From: Flavobacterium alkalisoli
Lineage (GTDB): Bacteria > Bacteroidota > Bacteroidia > Flavobacteriales > Flavobacteriaceae
Direction: 5' to 3'
Length of the DNA stretch: 64,000 nt
NCBI RefSeq assembly: GCF_008000935.1
Contig: NZ_CP042831.1
Span: 3,782,001-3,846,000, forward strand
In this document: in pieces, positions 56,958 to 64,000 of the stretch
Position numbering within the stretch: position 1 is the first letter of the stretch
Layout: each line of letters opens with the position of its first letter
Position numbers and translations under genes: made by a program
Notes under the pieces: generated by a model
What the model was told of the DNA's origin: nothing
Databases searched by the model: none
What the model saw: the letters and a program-made list of their open reading frames with translations, nothing else

Positions 56958-58439
56958 TTATTTTTCTATCTTTTCAAACACCTGTTCTCCCTTATCATTT
57001 ATGTAAAGATAAAGTCCCTGAGGTTCTTTAAGACGCACATAGCTCTTATCTTCCTGCAAATTTTCAAGATAAGACTTATCCTGAGACAGATAAGAAAACA
57101 ATACCCTAAAAATATTCACATTCGTTTTCAGTTCTTTGTCATAAGCATCCGCTTCGGCATCATTCCATTTTATTGCCAGCAAAGCCCCAAACATAGAGTT
57201 TACCTTGTATTTATTTGTCGTTTTGTAATTAGACTGCAAACTATAGGCAAAACCTGCAAAACCACCATGATCAGCCCCTATAATTATTATTGCACCCGGG
57301 TCTTTCTCTTCAAGGTAAGTAATAACTTTCTCTAACCAAATATTGGCTTCATTAACTCCGCTAAGGTATTTATCCTTTTCTTCCTGTATTGCCTGTTCTT
57401 CAGCTATTGAGCGTTCGTATACACCTATATGTCCAGGAGTGAATTTTTCAATAAAGAAAAAGTTACCTCCGTCACTAATATTTTGAGTATTATTTTTAAG
57501 CGATTCAAAAACGTCATAATTAACAGCCCATCCGTCTTTAATAACAGGTATTTCCGAATAAGATATATTACAGTAATCGTAACCTAAATCAGGCCTGTTC
57601 ATTATCAAATAAGGCTTTTCGCTTATAAGATGAGTTTTGTAATTATTATTCTTAAGCGTTCGCAGTACGGCATTATCTCCCACAATTATTTCCCTTGCCC
57701 TGTATTTTTCAACATCGGCTGCACTGTAGTGATGTTTCATAGAGAACATGGAGGAATTTGAAAGCAGTGTAGAATAATAATTAGACCTTTGGTTATCATA
57801 CACCTTAAAGCCTTCCTTGTCAAGATAGTTCCAAAAGGCAGTATTATCAAAGTTATAAATGCTATCCCTAAAGTTTACCGGATTAGTGTAACCGTCCGGC
57901 TGAATGTAATAGATATTTGGCCTCTTTTTAAAGACTGCCATTTCTATATTATCTGGCTGTTTTTGCCATTGTTTATCAGCTTTAGAGAAAACAATTCCTA
58001 AAATTGGTACCAGATTAAAAAAGGAAAGAAAAATAAACAGTATGATAAAAAGCTTGTAATACTTTTTATATTTTTTTGATATAAACCATGCTGCTATTAT
58101 TATTAGCAACAGCGTACCTTTTTCTGTAAACTGTAAAACAATAAGATCAAAAATAAAGTAAAACAATATGCCCAGCATCCCTACAAACAGGTAGTTTCTT
58201 CTATACTCGCCAAGCTTTACAAGAGGAAGTACCTTGTATCCAAAAAATAAAACCGTAACGGGTATAATTATATAAAATGCCGCAAATAAGGAAAGCTGTA
58301 CTAATGAATTAGCTAAAGCAAAGTTCTTAGAGTAATAGAACAAAAGCAGGTATAAGCCTACGCTAAATCCTGCCAATATGGGAGTATCCTTATCAGAATT
58401 GATAAAATCTAAAATCTTTTGCCTTAGTTTTTCAATCAT
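56958..58439 (-). CDS. membrane protein of the alkaline-phosphatase/sulfatase superfamily
   Basis: A 493-residue protein with about five N-terminal membrane helices (from YLLLFYYSKNFALANSLVQL to KLFIILFIFLSFFNLVPIL) and a large extracytoplasmic domain. The domain starts with PNIYYIQPDGYTNPVNFR (first metal Asp and possible Thr nucleophile) and later has AIIIIGADHGGFAGFAY (metal-binding D-H), the layout of LtaS/EptA-like phosphoryl transferases. It might add a phosphoryl-linked group to a glycan or lipid, but the substrate is unknown. It is flanked on both sides by genes at two-base gaps. Confidence 0.82.
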   Translation of the reverse strand: MIEKLRQKILDFINSDKDTPILAGFSVGLYLLLFYYSKNFALANSLVQLSLFAAFYIIIPVTVLFFGYKVLPLVKLGEYRRNYLFVGMLGILFYFIFDLIVLQFTEKGTLLLIIIAAWFISKKYKKYYKLFIILFIFLSFFNLVPILGIVFSKADKQWQKQPDNIEMAVFKKRPNIYYIQPDGYTNPVNFRDSIYNFDNTAFWNYLDKEGFKVYDNQRSNYYSTLLSNSSMFSMKHHYSAADVEKYRAREIIVGDNAVLRTLKNNNYKTHLISEKPYLIMNRPDLGYDYCNISYSEIPVIKDGWAVNYDVFESLKNNTQNISDGGNFFFIEKFTPGHIGVYERSIAEEQAIQEEKDKYLSGVNEANIWLEKVITYLEEKDPGAIIIIGADHGGFAGFAYSLQSNYKTTNKYKVNSMFGALLAIKWNDAEADAYDKELKTNVNIFRVLFSYLSQDKSYLENLQEDKSYVRLKEPQGLYLYINDKGEQVFEKIEK

Positions 58440-58441
58440 GT

Positions 58442-59824
58442 TTATTTTCTTTTTAGTAAATACATCGTCCTTTGTGTATTAGGTATAAGTTGTTTTTCTA
58501 CTATATCAAAATACACACTGTATTCCTTTTCAAAATCGGTAATGTTATAACCGTCAAAATGACCTTTAAACTCACGTTTACTGTTTAAAAGGAAGTCTAC
58601 CCAAGAGTCTCCCCTGTCCGGAAACTCAATAATAAGATAAGGCGTTAAAGAAGCAAACAGATTTGCCGACATACTAAACGGCACATTTCCCGTAAGGGAT
58701 ATATGATGTATAAGGGCAAGTGCCATAGCCATATCATAGTTACCTTTTTTAATCCTATCCAGCAAGGAATCCCTTTCGGCATTGTTGAGTCCTATTCCGG
58801 GAACCGGATTCACCAGGTCGCTAACCAGTGGTAATATATTACTCTCTTTGTTTTTTAAGACCTGTAGGTAGTTTTGGTCTACAGCATTGGGGTCAATGTC
58901 GGTTACCAGTATTTCCTCTGCCAAATCTTTAAGCACTCGCGAAAAAGTACCGTCATTACCGCCAAAATCAATAAGCTTAGAAGCATTTACACTTCCATAC
59001 CATTTTCTAACCAAATCCTTTTTGTAATCAAAAGCTTCAGCATCATAATTGGTTATACTATAATAGTCTTTCCACTCTGTCTTTTCATTAAGCTCAAGAT
59101 CTTTAATGTAGTTGTAGAGCGAATCTAATATCTTGATTTGTGCCTCTTTTGAAATATTTATTTTCCTTTCTTTTTCTGCACCTACACTATTGCTGTACTT
59201 GGCATCATACTTAGCCGTAAGATAAATATTGGTATAAATAACCGGACTAAACCTGCATTTAAAAGGTAACATTTTTGCAGCCTTATCCAGCGGAATACCA
59301 TCTATATGCTGCATAAGCAGCTTAAGTATATCGTTACCATAATACTTTGCCAAAAGTAATGGGGCAAAAAAATGCATTAAAAACTGCCTGTAGGCTCTCC
59401 ACGGCTCACCATCTGTATAAAAATCAAAAGAAAGGCTGTCTACAAAAACAGGCTTTCCTTTATGAAACGTAATATTAAATGCTGTGGCATCCTTAAGCGA
59501 ATAACCATTTTGAATACAGTATTTCTGCAGTTTTAAGGTATGAAGCGCAGCATGTTTGTACTGATTAAAACTCCATTCGTATGGATAGGAAAAAAACGGA
59601 ATATTTTCAGGCCTAATTACAATTCCATTATCATCTGCCTTTACTTCTTCATGCGGGATAAGAAGACCCGCTTTAAAAAGCTTATCATAAAACCCTTTAT
59701 TCTTAAGCGAATTATATTGCTTAAAGTATACAGGGTTTACCTGTCTTAATACAGTATCATTCTCTGTAAAAATATATCCCGACGGATCCCTGAACGAAGA
59801 AGCATGCCTATTTTGTGTCTGCAT
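58442..59824 (-). CDS. class I SAM-dependent methyltransferase (NoeA-like)
   Basis: A 460-residue protein. The N-terminal half (SSFRDPSGYIFTENDTVLRQ; LIPHEEV; PYEWSFNQYKHAALHTLKLQ) matches the NoeA/nodulation-type methyltransferase group; the C-terminal half has the SAM motif KLIDFGGNDGTFSRVLKDL and TDIDPNAVDQNYL, then MAMALALIHHISL. The first half also carries a kinase-like hint (NGYSLKDATAFNITFHKGKP, FVDSLSF) that may bind a phosphorylated glycan. It overlaps the small membrane protein gene by 17 bases and precedes the phosphatase-superfamily gene by two bases. Confidence 0.85.
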   Translation of the reverse strand: MQTQNRHASSFRDPSGYIFTENDTVLRQVNPVYFKQYNSLKNKGFYDKLFKAGLLIPHEEVKADDNGIVIRPENIPFFSYPYEWSFNQYKHAALHTLKLQKYCIQNGYSLKDATAFNITFHKGKPVFVDSLSFDFYTDGEPWRAYRQFLMHFFAPLLLAKYYGNDILKLLMQHIDGIPLDKAAKMLPFKCRFSPVIYTNIYLTAKYDAKYSNSVGAEKERKINISKEAQIKILDSLYNYIKDLELNEKTEWKDYYSITNYDAEAFDYKKDLVRKWYGSVNASKLIDFGGNDGTFSRVLKDLAEEILVTDIDPNAVDQNYLQVLKNKESNILPLVSDLVNPVPGIGLNNAERDSLLDRIKKGNYDMAMALALIHHISLTGNVPFSMSANLFASLTPYLIIEFPDRGDSWVDFLLNSKREFKGHFDGYNITDFEKEYSVYFDIVEKQLIPNTQRTMYLLKRK

Positions 59825-60005
59825 CAGATTTGTCTTCTATATCAATATCTCCCATTAGGTCCTGCTCCTGCTTCTTACCAAAAACAGATTTTATTTTTGT
59901 GGTAATCCTTTTATAAAATAAAGCTATGGAAGCTCCAACCGCAACAAGCAGCTGCACTATTAAAGCACCTGTACCGGGATCGAAGTATAAAAATATATGA
60001 CTCAT
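59808..60005 (-). CDS. small membrane protein with DPGTG motif
   Basis: A 65-residue protein, MSHIFLYFDPGTGALIVQLL at the N-terminus, with one membrane helix (ALIVQLLVAVGASIALFY), a basic patch (KRITTKIKSVFGKK) and an acidic tail (DLMGDIDIEDKSDADTK). The motif 'YFDPGTG...Q' recurs in small membrane proteins of unknown function that I recall next to glycan-modification genes. The start at 60005 was chosen over an upstream ATG because it puts the motif at the N-terminus. It is the first gene of the five-gene operon. Function unknown. Confidence 0.75.
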   Translation of the reverse strand: MSHIFLYFDPGTGALIVQLLVAVGASIALFYKRITTKIKSVFGKKQEQDLMGDIDIEDKSDADTK

Positions 60006-60149
60006 AATTCTCTTTTGAACTGGTAAAAATAGAAAATTATCCGGCACATAGGGAATTTATGAGGTTTAATAATCTAAAACGCTGTATTTGTTATACATTT
60101 AAGCAAAAAAGGACAGCTTTATCAAATATTTTCTATTTTTAAGCAAAAA

Positions 60150-60157
60150 TAAATTTG
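60150..60157 (+). promoter_or_regulatory. -7 promoter element (TAnnTTTG) of T9SS type B gene at 60160
   Basis: TAAATTTG ends two bases before the GTG start at 60160, so transcription is predicted to begin at or within the start codon. Confidence 0.55.
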
Positions 60158-60159
60158 CC

Positions 60160-62625
60160 GTGAAAAGAAAACTACTCTCCATTTTTTTAATGTTGTTTGC
60201 TGTATCCTCTTTATACAGTCAGGTAGATATTCAATTATACGAGCAGTTTAACGGTAAATATGATTTTACTTTTGTAGGTAATACGCTCAACACCATACCA
60301 AACGGCGCCGGACTTGACTGTAGCATACTAACCTCATCTTCGGCAGAGCTTAACTTAAATCCGGATGACCAGATATTTAAGGCCTATCTTTATTGGGCAG
60401 GTTCAGGTACGGGTGATTTTGAAATACAGCTTAACGGACAGGACGTAGTGGCAACACGTACTTTCCCTGTGGTATTTGTTAGTACTTCCGATTTAATTCC
60501 CCGTGATTTTTTCAGTGCCTTTGCCGATGTAACCTCTTTAGTTCAAACCACAGGTAACGGTACCTATACGGTTTCTGAACTTGATCTTACCGATGTAATT
60601 AATAATGACGTCCCTCCTTCCTCTAACCTGTATTGCCAAAACGGGACAAACTTTGGAGGATGGGCCATTTTTGTTGTTTATGAAAATGACAACCTCCCCT
60701 TAAACCAGCTTAATCTTTATGACGGGTTACAGTTTGTACCCACATCTATAGACATTACTCTTCCCAGCCTTAATGTAATAGACAATATTGGGGCGAGCAT
60801 AGGCTTTATTGCGTGGGAAGGCGACGCCAATATTGCTAACAACGAAGTACTATCCATTAATGGAAACGTACTTGGCAACCCACCGTTAAATCCCTCTAAT
60901 AATGCCTTTAACGGCACTAACAGTGTTACCGGAGCCAGCGATATGTACAATATGGATCTTGATATTTACAATATCCAGAACATGATACAGATTGGTGATG
61001 AATCGGCAGAGATAAGCCTGCAGTCGGCACAGGATTTTGTAATGGTAAATGCCATTATAACCAAACTTAACAGCCAGCTGCCCGATGCTACTATTGAAGT
61101 TACCGATGTAAGGCAAGAGTGTAATTCTTTAAGTCTGGACGTAGATTATACGGTATACAATACAAACAGTACAGACCCGCTCCCGGCAGGAACTCCTATA
61201 GCCGTCTATGCTAATGGCATTTTGGTAGGGACTACACAAACACAAACAGAATTACCCATAGATGGTAATGAAAATGGCACTATTACCATAAATCTACCGC
61301 CGGATACTCCTGTTGATTTTGAACTGGTATTTGTTGTAGATGACAATGGTAACGGAACAGGAAGTATTACCGAAACCAACGAAAACAATAATTCCTTTAC
61401 GGTTAACGTAACACGATGGGTATCTCCTCCCCTACAGCAGCCTGAAGACATAACTGTTTGTGAAACGGCTAATAACAGCGGTATAGGGATTTTTGATTTC
61501 TCGGCTTATGAAGAAGACCTTAAAAACTCGCCAACGGATATTGTTCGTTTCTATACATCACAAGATAATGCCAATAATGATATTGACCATATTACCAATC
61601 CGGAGAATTATACATCTAACGGACCGGCACAGGAAATTTTTGTTCGCCTGGAGGATGAACACGGGTGTTATACCATTGGCTCATTCTTTCTTTATGCAGT
61701 AGACTGCCTTTTCCCCGATGCAACCATAACAGCGTATGATGTGGTTAAAACCTGCGACTCGAGGATAATTGAAGTATCTTATACAGTTTATAATTTAGAT
61801 AGTGACGATATACTGCCTGCCGGAACACCAATATCTATCTATGCAAACGGACAGTTTATAGAATATACCGAAACCTTAATGAACATACCTATAGGCGGTA
61901 GCGAAGAAGGAACAATAACACTTACCATTCCTGATGCCCTGCCTATGGATTTTGAGCTGACCTTTGTTGTGGATGATACAGGCGATGGCACAGGCATAAT
62001 ACAGGAAACAGACGAAACAAACAATACATATACTATCTCTGTATCTTTAGTAGCATCACCAACCATAACAGGACTGGAAGATATTATCTCCTGTAATGAA
62101 GGTTACGGATTGGGTACTTTTGATTTTTCTGATTACGCACAGTCATTAAAAAATGACCCTGACGATACAGTTAATTTCTATCTTACACAACAGGATGCAG
62201 AACAGGGTGTTAACCCTATAAATAACACTACAGGCTTTGTTACTACAACTAACCCTCAGGAAATTTTTGTTCGCTTAAATGATGAGTTCTGCTACACTAT
62301 AGCATCATTTTTGTTGTATACAAAAAACTGTCCGCCGCAAACCTATAATTATGTTACCCCTAACGGCGATGGTATAAACGATACATTTTTTGTAAGAGGG
62401 CTTAGAAATATATTCCTCAATTTTAAAATGAAAATTTATAACCGTTGGGGAAGGCTTGTATGGGTAGGCGATCACAGTATGGAAGACTGGGACGGGGTTG
62501 CAACCGAAGAAAAAGTAGGTTCTGACAACAATACCGTACCGGTAGGCACTTATTATTTTGTGCTGGAACTGAACGATCCTGATTACCCTGAACCTATTGT
62601 GGGCTGGGTATATGTAAGCAAATAA
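60160..62625 (+). CDS. T9SS type B sorting domain protein with CARDB-like modules
   Basis: An 821-residue secreted protein. Signal peptide MKRKLLSIFLMLFAVSSLYSQ (GTG start), an N-terminal domain to residue ~300 (YLYWAGSGTGDFEIQLNGQD), then two copies of a CARDB-like domain (TPIAVYANGILVGTTQTQ; TPISIYANGQFIEYTETL) alternating with two modules of the same kind as in the large gene at 16.3-22.2 kb (EDITVCETANNSGIGIFDFS; EDIISCNEGYGLGTFDFS). The C-terminal sorting domain (YVTPNGDGINDTFFVRGL, MKIYNRWGRLVWVGD, VPVGTYYFVLEL) directs type IX export. It is followed by the MutS-like gene after eight bases. Confidence 0.9.
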   Translation: MKRKLLSIFLMLFAVSSLYSQVDIQLYEQFNGKYDFTFVGNTLNTIPNGAGLDCSILTSSSAELNLNPDDQIFKAYLYWAGSGTGDFEIQLNGQDVVATRTFPVVFVSTSDLIPRDFFSAFADVTSLVQTTGNGTYTVSELDLTDVINNDVPPSSNLYCQNGTNFGGWAIFVVYENDNLPLNQLNLYDGLQFVPTSIDITLPSLNVIDNIGASIGFIAWEGDANIANNEVLSINGNVLGNPPLNPSNNAFNGTNSVTGASDMYNMDLDIYNIQNMIQIGDESAEISLQSAQDFVMVNAIITKLNSQLPDATIEVTDVRQECNSLSLDVDYTVYNTNSTDPLPAGTPIAVYANGILVGTTQTQTELPIDGNENGTITINLPPDTPVDFELVFVVDDNGNGTGSITETNENNNSFTVNVTRWVSPPLQQPEDITVCETANNSGIGIFDFSAYEEDLKNSPTDIVRFYTSQDNANNDIDHITNPENYTSNGPAQEIFVRLEDEHGCYTIGSFFLYAVDCLFPDATITAYDVVKTCDSRIIEVSYTVYNLDSDDILPAGTPISIYANGQFIEYTETLMNIPIGGSEEGTITLTIPDALPMDFELTFVVDDTGDGTGIIQETDETNNTYTISVSLVASPTITGLEDIISCNEGYGLGTFDFSDYAQSLKNDPDDTVNFYLTQQDAEQGVNPINNTTGFVTTTNPQEIFVRLNDEFCYTIASFLLYTKNCPPQTYNYVTPNGDGINDTFFVRGLRNIFLNFKMKIYNRWGRLVWVGDHSMEDWDGVATEEKVGSDNNTVPVGTYYFVLELNDPDYPEPIVGWVYVSK

Positions 62626-62633
62626 CCACACCG

Positions 62634-63920
62634 ATGGAAATTAAAGACCTGAGTATTAATGAGGATATCCTCAACCTTTTTAATTATACACTAAACGACG
62701 ATGCTAAAGCAACCGTAAAAAACCTATTGCTTAAACCTCTCGAAACAAAAGAACAAATACTATACAGACAGCATGTTCTAAAAGGCTTTCTCGAAAACAT
62801 TTCCCTTTTTGAAACCTATTCCTATTCCCGTATAGACTTCAGGCAGGTCTACATTTTTTTACAAAGTTTTGATGATGAGGAGTTCCTTGAAAAAGGACTA
62901 AAGCTAAAACTACATTTTTCTAAACAAAAACATTATGATTATCGTAGCCGCTGTGTACAACTTATCATGCTTTTTCACAGGCTGCATAATCATTACATTA
63001 AAAATATTGTTACAGTACCTTTCCCTGAAGAGTATAAAAACGACATAAGGCTTATCGACGATTTTTTAAGCAGCTTTAAACTGGATTATTATGAAAACCT
63101 CATCAGGGCCCACAAATTCGGGGTTAAGCATATAGTACAGATTCTCAAACTCATCTCAATTAAAAAAAGAAAAAAGGAAATTGTAGCTTTTCAGGATGCC
63201 TACACCCTTTTTGAAGCCTATATATCTATAGCCAAGGGGATAATACGACACAAACTTGCCTTTCCTGAAATATCTGAGAAACAGGTAGCCCTTACCCAAT
63301 TTTATCATCCCTTATTGGCTAATCCGGTAAAAAACTCCTTTGAGGCAAACAGCAATGTAGTACTTATTACAGGCCCCAACATGTCGGGCAAATCAACCCT
63401 GCTAAAAGCAATCAGTATTTGTATTTATCTGGGCAATATAGGTTTTGCGGTACCGGCACAGGCGGCGAAGATCCCTAAGTATGATAACATATCGGTATTT
63501 ATCAATCTTAACGACGACCTTCAAAGCGGCTACAGCCATTTCATGACCGAGATTATAAACCTGAAGAAAGTGGTGGAGCAGTCGGGTACAGATAAACCCC
63601 ACTATGCCGTTTTTGACGAACTGTTTAGGGGAACCAATATTGATGATGCTCTTGAAATAAGCAAAGCAACGCTTAAAGGCCTGCTTAATTTTAAAAACTC
63701 ATTGTTTTTTGTATCAAGCCACCTCCACCAACTTACCGAAATGGAAGAGATACAAAACGGTAGTATTGCAACCTATTACTTAGACTGCAACCTTAAAGAA
63801 AGTACTCCGGCATTTACCTATGAGCTTAAACCGGGTTGGAGCGATATTAAAATAGGCCGTATACTTTTTGAGAAAGAAGGCCTTAATGAACTCTTACAGC
63901 ACAAACACACTTTATCATGA
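62634..63920 (+). CDS. MutS-related ATPase lacking mismatch-recognition domain
   Basis: A 428-residue MutS-family protein. Residues ~1-230 resemble the lever/clamp region (LLLKPLETKEQILYRQHVLK); the ATPase domain has Walker A TGPNMSGKSTLLK at 246-258, a Q-loop-like stretch and Walker B HYAVFDELFRGTNIDDALE, with the trailing SSHLHQLTE. The N-terminal mismatch-recognition and connector domains of MutS are absent, and there is no Smr domain, so this is not MutS or MutS2. The role is unknown. The following gene overlaps by four bases (ATGA). Confidence 0.88.
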   Translation: MEIKDLSINEDILNLFNYTLNDDAKATVKNLLLKPLETKEQILYRQHVLKGFLENISLFETYSYSRIDFRQVYIFLQSFDDEEFLEKGLKLKLHFSKQKHYDYRSRCVQLIMLFHRLHNHYIKNIVTVPFPEEYKNDIRLIDDFLSSFKLDYYENLIRAHKFGVKHIVQILKLISIKKRKKEIVAFQDAYTLFEAYISIAKGIIRHKLAFPEISEKQVALTQFYHPLLANPVKNSFEANSNVVLITGPNMSGKSTLLKAISICIYLGNIGFAVPAQAAKIPKYDNISVFINLNDDLQSGYSHFMTEIINLKKVVEQSGTDKPHYAVFDELFRGTNIDDALEISKATLKGLLNFKNSLFFVSSHLHQLTEMEEIQNGSIATYYLDCNLKESTPAFTYELKPGWSDIKIGRILFEKEGLNELLQHKHTLS

Positions 63921-64000
63921 ATACAAAAAAGTGGCAGGAATTTGCCGAACACATACAGGGAGAATTTGTAAAAAAAAGTTTTTGGCATACCTCTAAAGTA
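63917..64000 (+). CDS. start of a gene coupled to the MutS-like ATPase (partial)
   Basis: The ATG overlaps the MutS-like TGA by four bases and 28 codons are present before the window ends (MNTKKWQEFAEHIQGEFVKK, then SFWHTSKV). There is no signal peptide in the visible part. Family unknown; the tight overlap suggests it works with the ATPase. Confidence 0.6.
   Translation, partial: MNTKKWQEFAEHIQGEFVKKSFWHTSKV

Overview
The window looks like a chromosome segment of a Flavobacterium-like member of the Bacteroidota. Supporting signs are the AT-rich sequence, the recurring TAnnTTTG promoter -7 elements, the SecD-SecF fusion, proteins with type IX secretion (T9SS) C-terminal sorting domains, and family-typical gene neighbours. 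It is mostly core housekeeping DNA with surface-glycan and secreted-protein genes in the second half. I saw no rRNA, tRNA, CRISPR array, transposase, integrase or phage module.

Region by region: 1-7.2 kb holds a membrane-protein tail, a NUDIX hydrolase divergent from pyrE, an SRPBCC protein, a metallophosphoesterase, a DUF4241 protein, birA, rsfS and ftsH. 7.2-10.4 kb is a phospholipid block (LUD protein, cdsA, psd, acyl-CoA-binding protein) followed by a lipoprotein-type Mn superoxide dismutase. 10.4-16.2 kb holds a repeat lipoprotein, valS, a DUF1573 protein and a PLP aminotransferase. 16.3-22.2 kb is one very large modular T9SS type B gene on the minus strand, broken by five single-base indels; its 3' two-thirds has clearly higher GC than everything around it. 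22.5-26 kb is folE-cysS-yidD-lgt. 26-34.3 kb, all minus strand, holds exbB-exbD-tonB, secDF, mdh and gyrB. 34.6-43.7 kb has asnB, a GT2/membrane-protein pair, a GreA-like protein and an operon of a 1004-aa TPR protein with an outer-membrane barrel.

43.8-60 kb is a cell-surface glycan region. ftsE leads into a second GT2/membrane-transferase pair. Then come a 2-oxoglutarate/Fe(II) oxygenase, several glycosyltransferases and an FdtA-like cupin isomerase on alternating strands, two exported proteins, and a tight five-gene minus-strand operon (small DPGTG membrane protein, NoeA-like methyltransferase, membrane alkaline-phosphatase-superfamily protein, FemAB-like acyltransferase, Wzx-type flippase). 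That operon is the best candidate here for an uncharacterised system, probably building or decorating a lipid-linked surface glycan. The window ends with a second T9SS type B protein and a MutS-related ATPase followed by the start of a further gene.

Most transcription units can be delimited from sequence. Fourteen TAnnTTTG elements precede starts, and strong hairpin/T-run terminators separate units. At pyrE and the 60.16 kb T9SS gene the -7 box sits so close to the start codon that leaderless transcripts are predicted. All family calls come from reading motifs and overall sequence character; no database search was run.
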